The notes: generated by a model from the letters alone, not told the origin. Shown: positions 9,720-18,766, numbered from the stretch's first letter. The stretch is 64,000 bases of DNA from Chloroflexota bacterium (GCA_012270555.1 JAAXIC010000013.1:17572-81571), one strand, 5' to 3'. Program-made: numbers and translations.

Positions 9720-10529
9720 TTATCCCTGCGGCTTGGGATGGAAGTCGCGCTGCGGCCGGATTTCGCGAGCACGGAACTCCTGGAGGAATTCTGCCGTACG
9801 CTTGACGGCAGCCTTATAGAGAATTTCGCCCTTTTCGGCAGTGGCGACAGTGGGGTCGCCCTGGATGCCGGTTGACGTATTGCGGCTAAAGAACTCCTGA
9901 AAGTGGATCCTGGTGTTGGCCGGCCATGCTCCCCAGATGTGCTCGCTCCGCTGCACCTCATCCACCGTGCGTACCGCCTTGCTCATGTCCACCAAGTGCG
10001 GACAGAGATAGAGCATGAGAGAGGTCTCGTCCTCTTCGGCGTGGTGGGCCACGCCGTGTGATTCGCGGGTCCATGGCAGGTCTTCATCCCGCACCAGGGC
10101 CCAGTAATTCGCCAGTACGCTGATCGCCGCGCTCTCGTTGTTGATGCGGCGCATGGCGAGGTCCAGCACCGGCACGTTACTGCCGTGGCCGTTCAGGAGC
10201 ACGATGTGCCGAAAACCGTGGTGGGCAAGGCTAAAGCCTATTTGCGCCACATAGTCGATGATCGTGTACATGTTAATGGCGATTGTGCCGGGAAAGTCCA
10301 AGTGGTGTTCATTGAACGAATACACCACCGGCGGCATCACGATCACGTCAGGCGTGAGTAGCTCGGCCACGTCATTGGCTATTCGGTGCGGAATGATGTA
10401 GTCAACCATTAGGGGCAGGTGCGGCCCGTGCTGCTCCATGGTGCCCACCGGCAAAACGACCACGGGATCCCGCAGCGCCGCCTCGCCCACCTCAGGCCAC
10501 TTGAGCTCTTCATACCGGAAGTTTTCCAT
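9720..10529 (-). CDS. creatininase-family amidohydrolase
   Basis: This is a 269-residue member of the creatininase/MftE fold. The metal-site motifs are clear: PVGTMEQHGPHLPLMVDY (Glu, His and Asp ligands) near residues 28-45, LNGHGSN near 115, and a later HAEEDET. Family members hydrolyse cyclic amides such as creatinine or 3-oxopurine derivatives, or cut peptides in mycofactocin maturation. None of those partner genes is here, so the substrate is open. It is transcribed leftward behind a Gfo/Idh/MocA oxidoreductase, with a ~93-base gap. Confidence 0.9.
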   Translation of the reverse strand: MENFRYEELKWPEVGEAALRDPVVVLPVGTMEQHGPHLPLMVDYIIPHRIANDVAELLTPDVIVMPPVVYSFNEHHLDFPGTIAINMYTIIDYVAQIGFSLAHHGFRHIVLLNGHGSNVPVLDLAMRRINNESAAISVLANYWALVRDEDLPWTRESHGVAHHAEEDETSLMLYLCPHLVDMSKAVRTVDEVQRSEHIWGAWPANTRIHFQEFFSRNTSTGIQGDPTVATAEKGEILYKAAVKRTAEFLQEFRAREIRPQRDFHPKPQG

Positions 10530-10622
10530 TGTGTCAGTTAACCTTTCGTCAAGAACCAGCTATGACCCACTCTGAGCCACGGTGTGTATGGCAAAGTATC
10601 CACTTAGGCAGTAGAGAGACGG

Positions 10623-11693
10623 TCAGTCCACGCGCTGCACTGTCACCCACGAGCGGCTTTCGGATGACTCTACCACCGCGTGCAGCACCTCTTGCGTCTT
10701 GAGGCCCTCGGTGAACGTCGGCGTGATCTCGCGGTCCTCGCGCACCGACTGCACAAAGGTCTCCATCTGCCGGGTTGCGCCCGCTAGCAGTTGGCCGCCG
10801 TGCCCCTTGTCCACCGTCGGCGGCTCACCTGGAATCGGCTCGCCTTCCTGTCCAGGCATGAAGAGCCAGCCCTGCGCGTTCTCGTAGAGGATGCCGCCCT
10901 TCCGCCCGTTGATCATCGTATGGCGCCTACCCACCGGGAAGTTGGAATGCACGGAACCGAGCCTACTCACGCCGATCGTCCCATGTGCGCCGTTCGCGAT
11001 TTGCATGAGGATAATTGTATCGTCGTCGAGGTCATGCGCATGCGGCGTGCCGTCGTCATCGAAGACCTGCGGCGTGAATGTCTTCATGTTGGCGCTGACC
11101 TCGGTTATATCCCCCACGAGAAAGTGGACGAGATCGATGTGGTGGGAGCCGAGGTCGCCCAGGATGCCCGTGCCCGTGCGCTTGGCGTCGGTGCGCCAGG
11201 TGAAGCGTGGTTTGTCGGAGCGTACGAGCGCAGGGTTTAAGCTCTGCGTATGCAGATGCACGACTTCACCAATGACGTCATCTTCGATGAGCTTGCGAAT
11301 GTTGTTGGCTGCCACATTCCAGCGATTGGAGAACCCCACCACCGTGCGAAGATTCGCCTGACGCGCTGCCGCATACATCTCACGGGCCTCTTCCACTGTA
11401 ACCGCCATGGGTTTCTCGCAAAAGATGTGCTTGCCCGCTTGCGCCGAACGCATTACTAGATCATGGTGAAAGGCGTCCGGCGCATCCACCAACACACCGT
11501 CAATCTCTTCAAGAGCGAGCAGTTGATCGGGATCGGTGAAGGCATTTTCGATACCAAACTTTGCGGCGAACTCTTGCACGCCGTTTTCCCGAGGCCCACA
11601 AACGGCAACGAGCTCAACGCCCTCGATGTGCGCCAGTCCCTCTGCGTGCACGTCTGCGATCATGCCGTAGCCAAAAACACCGAACCTAAGCAT
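10623..11693 (-). CDS. Gfo/Idh/MocA-family oxidoreductase
   Basis: This NAD(P)-dependent dehydrogenase of about 356 residues acts on a sugar or inositol-like substrate. The Rossmann start is MLRFGVFGYGMIADVHAEG, followed by the family signature HIFCEKPMAVTVEEA with the catalytic EKP lysine. The middle GDLGSHHIDLVHFLVG segment carries the usual His. I chose the ATG at 11693 because GAAAGG lies 9 bases upstream and the glycine-rich fold begins directly there; an upstream ATG at 11720 adds nine unrelated residues. It probably shares a transcript with the creatininase gene downstream. Confidence 0.93.
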   Translation of the reverse strand: MLRFGVFGYGMIADVHAEGLAHIEGVELVAVCGPRENGVQEFAAKFGIENAFTDPDQLLALEEIDGVLVDAPDAFHHDLVMRSAQAGKHIFCEKPMAVTVEEAREMYAAARQANLRTVVGFSNRWNVAANNIRKLIEDDVIGEVVHLHTQSLNPALVRSDKPRFTWRTDAKRTGTGILGDLGSHHIDLVHFLVGDITEVSANMKTFTPQVFDDDGTPHAHDLDDDTIILMQIANGAHGTIGVSRLGSVHSNFPVGRRHTMINGRKGGILYENAQGWLFMPGQEGEPIPGEPPTVDKGHGGQLLAGATRQMETFVQSVREDREITPTFTEGLKTQEVLHAVVESSESRSWVTVQRVD

Positions 11694-12128
11694 AGCGTTA
11701 AACCTTTCACATAACTGCAAATCCGTATTCCACGGTCACTCCCACGGGTGCGCTGGCACATCACTGAAAGCAAACTTGCGATGGCTCTTCCTATTGAGCA
11801 CAACTGTGGTGAAAATCCTGACTTTCGATAGTAGCTGAGCGGGTCTAGCAAACTCTGCTGCCCAGACCGTCACATGACCGGAAACGGAAGCACGCAGAGC
11901 GCTTCAAACTGCTGGCTTCCTCGTCCTAGTGAAACAGACAGAGTGGAAAGACGCAACCGGCGCCCTGGTCGCAATAACCTAACATTAGTGGCCGCTATCC
12001 GCGAAGCCTCTGCCCGCGTGGACGCCAACCTTCTGGGAAGTGCCTGTGCAAGTGATCCAATCACCGCGTTCTGCCCCCGAGCGGCGAATCAACAGCAGGG
12101 CGCATCCCATTCCCCCTGCCCTGACTCG
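11694..12128. other. 435-base intergenic region, nothing recognised
   Basis: Separates rpe (leftward) from the oxidoreductase (leftward). Six-frame reading gives only short arginine- and serine-rich shadows. No hairpin terminator or promoter with good spacing was seen. Confidence 0.4.
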
Positions 12129-12848
12129 CTACTCCACCGGGGCGAGCGAAAAGCCCTCCTGCTGCAGTGCAGCCGTCAGGCGGTCCATATTGTCCGCTAC
12201 CGTCTGGCCGGGAGCGAAAATGGATGACCCCGCCACAAGCACGTCCGCGCCGGCCAAGACTGAAGCTACGGCCGTTTCGGCATTGATGCCGCCATCCACT
12301 TGCAGCCGGACGTCGAGGCCTTCTCGATCAATCGCCTCGCGCAGCACGCGGACTTTCTCAAGCATCGCCGGCATGAACGCCTGTCCTCCCCAGCCCGGCT
12401 CTACGGTCATCACCAAAGCCAGATCGAGGTCGGGGAGATAGGGGAGCAGAGCTTCAACCGGCGTACCGGGTTTGATTGCCAGTCCGACTCGCTTCTTGGC
12501 AGCGCGAAATGCCTGAAGAGTGCTTGGCACATCCGCGCATGCTTCAACATGCAGCGTGAATAGGTCGCCCTCACTGCCGAGAAACAACTCGAGGTGACGC
12601 ATAGGCTCCGTGACCATGAGGTGAACGTCGAAGACACGTGCAGACGCCTGCCGCACGCTTTGAATCACGTCTGGCCCAAAGCTCAGGTTTGGCACGAAGT
12701 GCGCGTCCATGACATCGAAATGGAGGTAGTGTGCGCCGGCAGCATGGGCTGCCTTCACACTATCCGCCAAGTGGCCGAAGTCCGCGGCCAGCACGGAAGG
12801 CGCTATTCTGACGTGGCGGGAAAAGGCATCGAGCCGTGAAGAAGCCAT
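12129..12848 (-). CDS. rpe: ribulose-phosphate 3-epimerase
   Basis: Interconverts ribulose-5-phosphate and xylulose-5-phosphate in the pentose phosphate pathway. The 239-residue protein shows the full TIM-barrel series: IAPSVLAADFGHL, HFDVMDAHFVPNLSFGP with the metal-binding His/Asp residues, VHLMV, the flexible loop segment MTVEPGWGGQAFMPAML, QVDGGIN with the second catalytic Asp, and the phosphate site VLVAGSSIF. Some family members act on allulose-6-phosphate instead, but nothing here points that way. Confidence 0.96.
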   Translation of the reverse strand: MASSRLDAFSRHVRIAPSVLAADFGHLADSVKAAHAAGAHYLHFDVMDAHFVPNLSFGPDVIQSVRQASARVFDVHLMVTEPMRHLELFLGSEGDLFTLHVEACADVPSTLQAFRAAKKRVGLAIKPGTPVEALLPYLPDLDLALVMTVEPGWGGQAFMPAMLEKVRVLREAIDREGLDVRLQVDGGINAETAVASVLAGADVLVAGSSIFAPGQTVADNMDRLTAALQQEGFSLAPVE

Positions 12849-12940
12849 ATGGGAGGCGGCGAGCGGAGTGCTACAGGGATTTTCTCTTAAAGAGACGCAA
12901 ATGACGTATGCCGTGTTGAGTGAAATATCGCAGCCGTCAC

Positions 12941-14113
12941 CTAATTGAGGAGCGGCAGGGGATTCTGGAAACGGTTATGGTACAGCACCTCGAAGTGCAG
13001 ATGCGGCCCGGTAGAGTAACCAGTGCTGCCCATCGCTCCAATGTATTCACCGGCCCTGACAAAGTCGCCAACGGATACAGCGAAGGTGCTGAGGTGGCTG
13101 TACGTGCTAACCCAACCGTTACCATGGTCGATGACAATACGATACCCGTAGCCGAGTGCGCTCCAACCGGCCGCGCTAATCCGGCCGGCGTCAGCGGCCA
13201 CAATTGCGGTCCCGGTGCGATTGCCGATGTCCAAAGCAAGATGGCGAGAATGGTAATACTGCGTAATGACGCCCTGCGCGGGCCACCGGAATTCCCCGAA
13301 CGCCGCCACCGGTTGCTCACGCTGGGCCAGTTGTGTATCTCCACGCGCCTTGCGCAGCGCCTCCGGCAAGATGCCGTTCGGAATGATCAACTCCATTCCC
13401 GCTACAAGCGTCGTGGAGAGGCCGATGCGGTTATATTCCGCAATCGCAACCGGATTGCTTTGGTACTTCTCGGCTATTTCGTGCAGCAGGTCCCCACTGG
13501 CTACAACATGGATCACGCCGTCTATTGGTGGAATGCGCAGCTTATACCCAAGGACCAGGAGATGGTCTGGAGCAATGTCGTTAGCCCAGAGCAATGTGTC
13601 GAGCTCAATGCGAAATCGGTCAGCGATGTCAACGAGTGTATCATTGCCCCCCACCTCGTACGCGAAAATCTCATCTCGCGGGCGTAGAATTACCCTGGTT
13701 TCCAGCAGGATAGGGCGTTCAATCACATCCGGGAACACTGCTTCCGCCGTGCTGACACGGAAAGCCGGTATTGTACCATATCTCTCGGGCTCATCGAGGA
13801 GCGCCCGCCCGGAAATCTGCCCGGCCACAAGAGGCGTAGCCCAGAGCGCAGCTATCCCAAGGGCCAGCAAGACGACGTGGCCGGCGGCACGATAGGCAAC
13901 GGTGCTAATCCATTGCGACAGAGCCTTGCTGCGAAGCGTCAGCGTTGCCAAGCGTGGAAGCCGAAAGACGCCATAGGCGCAGAAGATAACCAGGCCGACA
14001 AGCTGCAAGCCAAGAGACCGGCGTGGAACCGTGGAGGCAGCCGCTGGCAGTTGAGCTTCAGCTTGATCTTCGCGGGAAGCGGCACCCTCTTCGCGCAGTG
14101 CCTCAAGCGCCAT
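12941..14113 (-). CDS. membrane-anchored LysM-M23 peptidoglycan endopeptidase
   Basis: This is a 390-residue cell-wall protein. After a polar N-terminus come two hydrophobic segments (around residues 33-52 and 75-95). Two LysM repeats follow (VGGNDTLVDIADRF and VASGDLLHEIAEKY), which bind glycan chains. A C-terminal M23 metallopeptidase domain holds the zinc ligands HLALDIG, a later STYSHL and HLHFE. M23 enzymes of this type cut peptide cross-bridges or activate amidases during division. All zinc ligands are present, so it is probably active. A weak AGAGAAAG precedes the ATG. Confidence 0.93.
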   Translation of the reverse strand: MALEALREEGAASREDQAEAQLPAAASTVPRRSLGLQLVGLVIFCAYGVFRLPRLATLTLRSKALSQWISTVAYRAAGHVVLLALGIAALWATPLVAGQISGRALLDEPERYGTIPAFRVSTAEAVFPDVIERPILLETRVILRPRDEIFAYEVGGNDTLVDIADRFRIELDTLLWANDIAPDHLLVLGYKLRIPPIDGVIHVVASGDLLHEIAEKYQSNPVAIAEYNRIGLSTTLVAGMELIIPNGILPEALRKARGDTQLAQREQPVAAFGEFRWPAQGVITQYYHSRHLALDIGNRTGTAIVAADAGRISAAGWSALGYGYRIVIDHGNGWVSTYSHLSTFAVSVGDFVRAGEYIGAMGSTGYSTGPHLHFEVLYHNRFQNPLPLLN

Positions 14114-14514
14114 TTTTGACTTTCTCTAGAATGATCCTAGCGGGGCAAAACAGGCGGATAGGGGTTGCTATCACTCTCTGGTAACCTCGAAAATATCTAC
14201 AATATCCGCTATCAAGGCAGCCGATTCGCACGGTATCAGCTACCCATTGGGTTGTCAACAACCGGATTCGGGCGCCGCTCAATCCATTCATGGCGTTGTT
14301 TGTATGTCCCAATCTCCCGGGACAAGCCTGAGTTGAAGTAACCTGGGCGTGTCTTTGCATCCGGTAAAAGCTAAAAGGTGAGGCGCTGCCTGTTGACTTG
14401 GACGGGGAGAAACTACACGTCCACGATCTTGCCCAAGCGTCATGGCGGCGGGCATAATGCGTAAGCAGTGTGTAGAAAACGCAGGTTAAGCAATCCAGAT
14501 GAGGAGCGTAACCC
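14114..14514. other. 401-base divergent intergenic region, nothing recognised
   Basis: Lies between the leftward LysM-M23 gene and the rightward Dabb gene, so it should contain two promoters. A CATAAT at 14453-14458 is a possible -10 for the Dabb gene, but no -35 with good spacing is obvious. Confidence 0.35.
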
Positions 14515-14808
14515 ATGGTCGAGCACCTGGTGCTGTTCAGAGTAAAGCAGGGCGTAAGCGAAGACGCAGTTCAGGCGATGCAGGATGCATTGCGAGGGCT
14601 TCAAGAGGCGATACCGGGGATACTGGAAATCACCGTGGGAGCCAACTTTAGCGAGCGCAGCCAGGGATTCACTCACGGCTTGCTGGTGCGCTTTCAAGAC
14701 CGCGCCGCGCTGGACGTCTACATTCCCCATCCCGCGCATGAAGCAGCGCGGAACAACTACATCCTGCCTATCGTCGAGGACGTGCTCGTCGTAGACTACG
14801 AGCGGTAA
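14515..14808 (+). CDS. Dabb-domain (stress-responsive alpha/beta barrel) protein
   Basis: This 97-residue single-domain protein begins MVEHLVLFRVKQGVSE and contains the family's GANFSERSQGFTHGLLVRFQDRAALDVYIPHPAHE stretch. Dabb proteins form dimeric ferredoxin-like barrels. Some are cyclases or decarboxylase-like enzymes, others have no known reaction. A GAGGAG Shine-Dalgarno sequence precedes the ATG. The gene stands alone between divergent and convergent neighbours. Confidence 0.9.
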   Translation: MVEHLVLFRVKQGVSEDAVQAMQDALRGLQEAIPGILEITVGANFSERSQGFTHGLLVRFQDRAALDVYIPHPAHEAARNNYILPIVEDVLVVDYER

Positions 14809-14890
14809 AGCGCCCCAAGCCCAATCATGCGCGGCCGGCGCGCCTTGAAAATTCTACCCACCCACGGGCATCGGTCGCCAAATGCGGGTG

Positions 14891-15988
14891 TCAACCGCCG
14901 GATGGGTCCGCCGTCGGCCACGCCCCCAGCACTCTGACGAGCACACATTGCTTCTCGAGTTCCGCGAGCGCCGTATGTACGGGGTCCCTGGCGGGATGCC
15001 CGATGAGGATTGCGAAAAAGTAGTAGTCCCACGTGCGCCGACGCGAGGGCCGGGAGAGAATGAACGTCAGATTGACATTGTACTTAGCAAATATGCCCAA
15101 AGCGTTGTACAGGGAACCGGGTTGGTCCATGACGCTGAAGAGCAGGGCGGTGCGATCGTCTTCCGTAGAATCGGGGAGTTGTTTGCCCAGTATCGCGAAG
15201 CGCGTCACATTGTCCACTCGGTCCTGAATGCTGTTCGCGATTATGGGCACTCCCTCCGCCTCCGCGGCAAGTTCGCTCGCGATAGCCGCAGCGCCGGGCT
15301 CATTCTTGACCCTCGCGACTGCCGCGGCCGTGCTCACAACCTCTATCGTGTCGGCACGCGGGAGCTCTTCCGCCAGCCAACCCCGGCACTGCGCCAGCGC
15401 CTGCGGATGGGAGTATACGACCTGCACGGCATCTCGCGGCGAACTGGATATGAGATGATGCGCAATCGGGATCACGATCTCCCCGCAAATCTGCAGCGCC
15501 GTATCCAGGTACTGCACAAAGGAGTCGAGGGTAGGCGTTACTCCGCCCTCGGTAGAGTTCTCAAGCGGCACCACGCCATAATCCGCCAAGTCTTTTTCTA
15601 CAAGCTTAAAGACATGGTCCACCGAGGCCGCCGCCTGGAGTTTTACGGCGCTGCCGAACGATTGGATCGCCGCCTGATGGGTAAAGGTATTCTCAGGCCC
15701 CAGGTACGCTACACTGATCTCTTTTTCCAGCGCGCGGCACGCGGAGAGCACTTCACGATAGATGGTCGTGATCACATTCGCGCTGAGTGGGCCATCCTTG
15801 GCGGCCGACGCTACATGCCCAAGCACCTGGCGCTCGCGCTCAGGCACATATATCGGCAGGTTCACGCCTTTTTCTTTTCCAACACGTATCGCCAGCGCCG
15901 CGCGCCGCTGAAGACGGTCGACTATCTCGCGGTCAATTTGGTCTATTTCCCGGCGCAAGTCCGCCAGGATAGCATTCGGCTTACGCAT
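14891..15988 (-). CDS. pheA: bifunctional chorismate mutase / prephenate dehydratase (P-protein)
   Basis: Catalyses chorismate to prephenate to phenylpyruvate in phenylalanine synthesis. The 365-residue layout is AroQ-type chorismate mutase (about 1-88, LRREIDQIDREIVDRLQRR), prephenate dehydratase (about 92-270; VAYLGPENTFTHQAA, VPLENSTEGGV, and the catalytic NVTRFAI), then an ACT domain (about 282-355). In the ACT domain the usual ESRP phenylalanine-binding motif reads LSRP (FILSRPS), a possible change in feedback control. The ATG at 15988 gives the family's normal N-terminus. Confidence 0.95.
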   Translation of the reverse strand: MRKPNAILADLRREIDQIDREIVDRLQRRAALAIRVGKEKGVNLPIYVPERERQVLGHVASAAKDGPLSANVITTIYREVLSACRALEKEISVAYLGPENTFTHQAAIQSFGSAVKLQAAASVDHVFKLVEKDLADYGVVPLENSTEGGVTPTLDSFVQYLDTALQICGEIVIPIAHHLISSSPRDAVQVVYSHPQALAQCRGWLAEELPRADTIEVVSTAAAVARVKNEPGAAAIASELAAEAEGVPIIANSIQDRVDNVTRFAILGKQLPDSTEDDRTALLFSVMDQPGSLYNALGIFAKYNVNLTFILSRPSRRRTWDYYFFAILIGHPARDPVHTALAELEKQCVLVRVLGAWPTADPSGG

Positions 15989-16083
15989 CAGAGCCGTTTA
16001 TCCACTGCACAATAGACCACCTTCCCAATGCATGAATAAAGTTACGTGCCGTATGGGAGGAGTGTCGCGGATTCAATAGTCTA

Positions 16084-16271
16084 AGAGCCTGTTTACGTTC
16101 TTTCGAGATGAAGTTTGCACAGCCGATTGAAAGCTGTTCGTGCTGAGGGCTGCGCGAAGTCCCTGTCGAAGTACGAACGGCGATTCGCCAACTTTTCACG
16201 TCCCATTCACCCTTCGACAAGCTCAGGGCGAACGTTACGCGCCCAGACTAAGAAGATCGTAAGCAGGCACT
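16084..16271. repeat. MITE-like element with terminal inverted repeats and inner palindromes
   Basis: The ends AGAGCCTGTTTACG (16084-16097) and CGTAAGCAGGCACT (16258-16271) form an inverted repeat with two mismatches. No ORF lies inside. Inner sequences include a degenerate hairpin GTTCGTGCTGAG/CTGTCGAAGTACGAAC (16136-16178) and CTTCGACAAGCTCAGG (16212-16227). The reverse complement of the latter's core recurs at the end of the window. The GAGCCTGTTT-type end resembles insertion-sequence termini, so a non-autonomous element is inferred. Confidence 0.5.
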
Positions 16272-16391
16272 AAAACCCAGTCTATTCGGGCAGTATTGTA
16301 GCAGGTTCATTTTCAGCCTGCACCGCAGTCGAGGCTTCCGCATGGGGGCTGTCGGGCGCCGCAACCGGCAAGGCTGCCATTGCTGCGCTCC

Positions 16392-16420
16392 TTGACGATC
16401 CGGTGAGATCTTCCTAGAAT
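16392..16420 (+). promoter_or_regulatory. sigma70-type promoter candidate for the ferredoxin gene
   Basis: TTGACG (16392-16397), a 17-base spacer, then TAGAAT (16415-16420): five of six matches in each hexamer with ideal spacing. It lies 150 bases upstream of the ferredoxin ATG, giving an untranslated leader of about 140 bases. Confidence 0.55.
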
Positions 16421-16569
16421 TAAGGCGAGAGGATGAGCCATAGTCACGACGCAGCAACGTTAGCAGAGGCTTGTGCTGGCATGGCTGGCTTGAGGCGGTG
16501 AGCACGCACACTTCTCGTTGCGCGTTCGGGACGGGTTTGCGGCATTCATGAAGGAGTGAACATACCGCA

Positions 16570-16815
16570 ATGACGTACGTGATTGCAGAACCTTGTATTG
16601 ACGTCAAAGACAACTCATGTGTGGATGTCTGTCCGGTAGACTGTATACACTCCGACGACGATTCGGCGCAGTTCTTCATTGACCCGGATGAATGCATCGA
16701 GTGCGGCGCGTGCGAGCCGGTCTGCCCGGTAACGGCTATCTTCTTTGAGGATGACTTACCGGACGAGTGGCGCAACTACATCCAGCTTAATGCCGACTTC
16801 TTTGCCGATCAATAG
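16570..16815 (+). CDS. fdxA: seven-iron ferredoxin ([3Fe-4S][4Fe-4S])
   Basis: This is an 81-residue electron carrier. The cysteine pattern matches 7Fe ferredoxins such as mycobacterial FdxA. Cys9, Cys17 and Cys52 are placed for the 3Fe-4S cluster; Cys21, Cys42, Cys45 and Cys48 for the 4Fe-4S cluster (CIECGACEPVCP), with Cys25 extra. The opening MTYVIAEPCIDV is typical. The acidic C-terminus (DDLPDEW) also fits. It is preceded by GAAGGAG and a long leader, with no partner oxidoreductase adjacent. Confidence 0.95.
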   Translation: MTYVIAEPCIDVKDNSCVDVCPVDCIHSDDDSAQFFIDPDECIECGACEPVCPVTAIFFEDDLPDEWRNYIQLNADFFADQ

Positions 16816-16860
16816 GGGCTGCGGGCCAGTAGTGCCTTCACGCCGGGTCTTGGCGCCAGG

Positions 16861-18105
16861 TTAGCTTTCCCTAGCGCTTGAGAACGCGGCCGCAGACTCC
16901 TCTGAGCCGTCGTCGTTCTCGATTTCCATCTGTGACCCCCGCACGAACCGCGGATCATTGCCCAAGTCAAAACCCCGCTGCAGGTCGTGCTCGTAACCGG
17001 CATACGTGCTGGTTGCTTGATCTCCGTATTCCTCCGGCCAACGAATGCGAAAGATCTGGCGTGGCCGATCGGCTTTCCCATCCACCCGGTAGCGGTCGAC
17101 TGCTTTTTCATCGAGAGTGACGCCGAGGCCGTGACCCTCGGGTACACCCATGTAGCCGCGCTCGACCACAGGCGATTCCGTCAGCAAATCGTGCTCCCAG
17201 ATGTGGAGGCACGTAATTGCCGGCCACAACGCGTGGGAGAGCACAGCGCCTAGGTGTGCTGCCCACGCCGTCGTCATTCCCAACCCCACGAGTTGCAGCC
17301 AGAACGGCTTATTGGCCACCGCCGCTACCGTGCCTGCTTCCATTACCTTTGCCAGACCTCCACCTACCACAAAGCCGTCGCAGACATCGTCTTGCAGTGC
17401 AGTCATGATAGGCGGCGTGCCGTAGTGCATGGCCAGCGGGCGCGGCACGTGCCGGCGGATTTGCTGGTTGCCGGCCACGTCCCCTTGTGGTATCGGCGTT
17501 TCGTATATGGAGACATTGACGAAGGAAAGCAACTCCTGCAAGAGCGGAATGGCCGTACCGGCATCCACGAGCATGCTGTTGAAGTCAATGTCCAGGTGCA
17601 TGGACTTTGGAATGACGGATTCGAGCGCAGCAAGTTGCGCGTGGATGTCGCGCCATGGTCGGCCCTTGAGCTTCATCGAGGTATAGCCTCTATCAAGGGC
17701 TTTCTGCGCCTCTGCCGCCCACTCCTCCGGCGCCATATCCAAGCACCACCAGGAAATGGGCACATGCTTCCGCACCTGCTCGCCGATGAGCCGGTGGATC
17801 GGCACACCAGCTATCTTGCCGGCCAAGTCCCACAGCGCCATCCCCGGACCGGCGCCAAGCGAAGCGTCCCACAGGTGTGCGTGCGGCTCCGTGCCAACCA
17901 GTCGCTCTTTGAGGTCCTCCGGCGACCTGCCCCAGGTGTACTCAATCACCGTCTCGCCGATGCCGGTCAAACCCGAGTCCGTGTGGATGCGGCAGACCTC
18001 GACGAGGCGCCAATCCCCACTCAAGCGAGTCATATGAAGATCGTGATGTTCAGTAAACGGCACCAAGAGTCTAATCTGCTCTGCGTCAGTTATCGTCACA
18101 GCCAC
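16861..18105 (-). CDS. mandelate racemase / muconate lactonizing enzyme-family protein (enolase superfamily)
   Basis: This ~414-residue enolase-superfamily enzyme would act on a sugar acid or similar carboxylate. The KxK catalytic motif is visible as MKLKGRPW near residue 157. Metal ligands follow as LDIDFN and SIYETP. The third acidic ligand is not seen: the segment reads PLAMHYG, with His where Asp/Glu normally lies. I moved the start to the GTG at 18105 because a perfect AGGAGG lies six bases upstream of it; the longer frame starting at 18120 would place that Shine-Dalgarno inside the coding sequence. The exact reaction is unknown. Confidence 0.88.
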   Translation of the reverse strand: MAVTITDAEQIRLLVPFTEHHDLHMTRLSGDWRLVEVCRIHTDSGLTGIGETVIEYTWGRSPEDLKERLVGTEPHAHLWDASLGAGPGMALWDLAGKIAGVPIHRLIGEQVRKHVPISWWCLDMAPEEWAAEAQKALDRGYTSMKLKGRPWRDIHAQLAALESVIPKSMHLDIDFNSMLVDAGTAIPLLQELLSFVNVSIYETPIPQGDVAGNQQIRRHVPRPLAMHYGTPPIMTALQDDVCDGFVVGGGLAKVMEAGTVAAVANKPFWLQLVGLGMTTAWAAHLGAVLSHALWPAITCLHIWEHDLLTESPVVERGYMGVPEGHGLGVTLDEKAVDRYRVDGKADRPRQIFRIRWPEEYGDQATSTYAGYEHDLQRGFDLGNDPRFVRGSQMEIENDDGSEESAAAFSSARES

Positions 18106-18239
18106 GGTTTTCCTCCTCACTCAAGACAGTCAATTGCCTTTGTACGGTCCTCACAAAACGGACACGAGAGATTCGCAGGGGGACGGCTCCACTCGCGGTG
18201 TTGCCATCTCACGGCAGCCTTAGTCCGTGACGTTCTGCG

Positions 18240-18758
18240 CTAGGTAGTGATGGATGCTGTGCCTTCAGCATCACGCTTGGGGAAATCGAAGTCGATGAGG
18301 GTGCCGCACTTTCTTTCTACGTCCCGCCAGGACGTCACGTCAAGTTGCAGACGCACGATAGCGCACGTGGGGAGTTCGCCGACAAAATCCCTGGACAACA
18401 TGTTGCTGAGATCCGTAAAGCCAGGGTTGTGACCGACCAGGGCCACATTGCCGTAGGTATCATCGACGCTTCTGACTATGCGCAGCAGTTGGTCCGTCCC
18501 AGCGTGGTAGATGCCCTCATTAAACGCAATGCGCGACTTTTCGTAGCCAATCTCCTTTGCCAAACGCCTCGCGGTGCTGCGCGCGCGCTTGGCAGGGCTG
18601 GAAATCAAGGAATCCGGCATGAACCCAATGAGCGCCAGCCGTTGACCCATGGTGACAGCGTCCCGCTTGCCCCTCCGGTTCAATGGCCGCGCGGAGTCCT
18701 CCATGCCAAGTTCTTTCCAACTGGACTTCGCGTGCCGTATCAACGTGAGCAGTTTCAT
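18240..18758 (-). CDS. SixA-like histidine phosphatase
   Basis: This is a 172-residue branch-2-type histidine phosphatase of the short SixA kind. The catalytic RHAKSSW motif lies at residues 8-14, with ARPLNRRGKRDA after it, SSPAKRARSTA in the middle and the second His in VGHNPGF. SixA removes phosphate from phosphohistidine on HPr or phosphotransfer proteins in E. coli; the target here is unknown. It starts only 8 bases after the DUF1854 gene stop, so it is very likely co-transcribed with that gene and the upstream ABC exporter. Confidence 0.92.
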   Translation of the reverse strand: MKLLTLIRHAKSSWKELGMEDSARPLNRRGKRDAVTMGQRLALIGFMPDSLISSPAKRARSTARRLAKEIGYEKSRIAFNEGIYHAGTDQLLRIVRSVDDTYGNVALVGHNPGFTDLSNMLSRDFVGELPTCAIVRLQLDVTSWRDVERKCGTLIDFDFPKRDAEGTASITT

Positions 18759-18766
18759 CTCACACC

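Noticed and set aside
12920..13687. 255-codon rightward frame within the LysM-M23 gene
   Set aside because: The leftward frame has LysM repeats and all M23 zinc ligands; this one has no recognisable motif.
14882..16015. 377-codon rightward frame across pheA
   Set aside because: Arg-rich antisense translation; pheA motifs are complete on the other strand.
17254..18243. 329-codon rightward frame opposite the enolase-superfamily gene
   Set aside because: No motifs; it runs over the other gene's start and Shine-Dalgarno.
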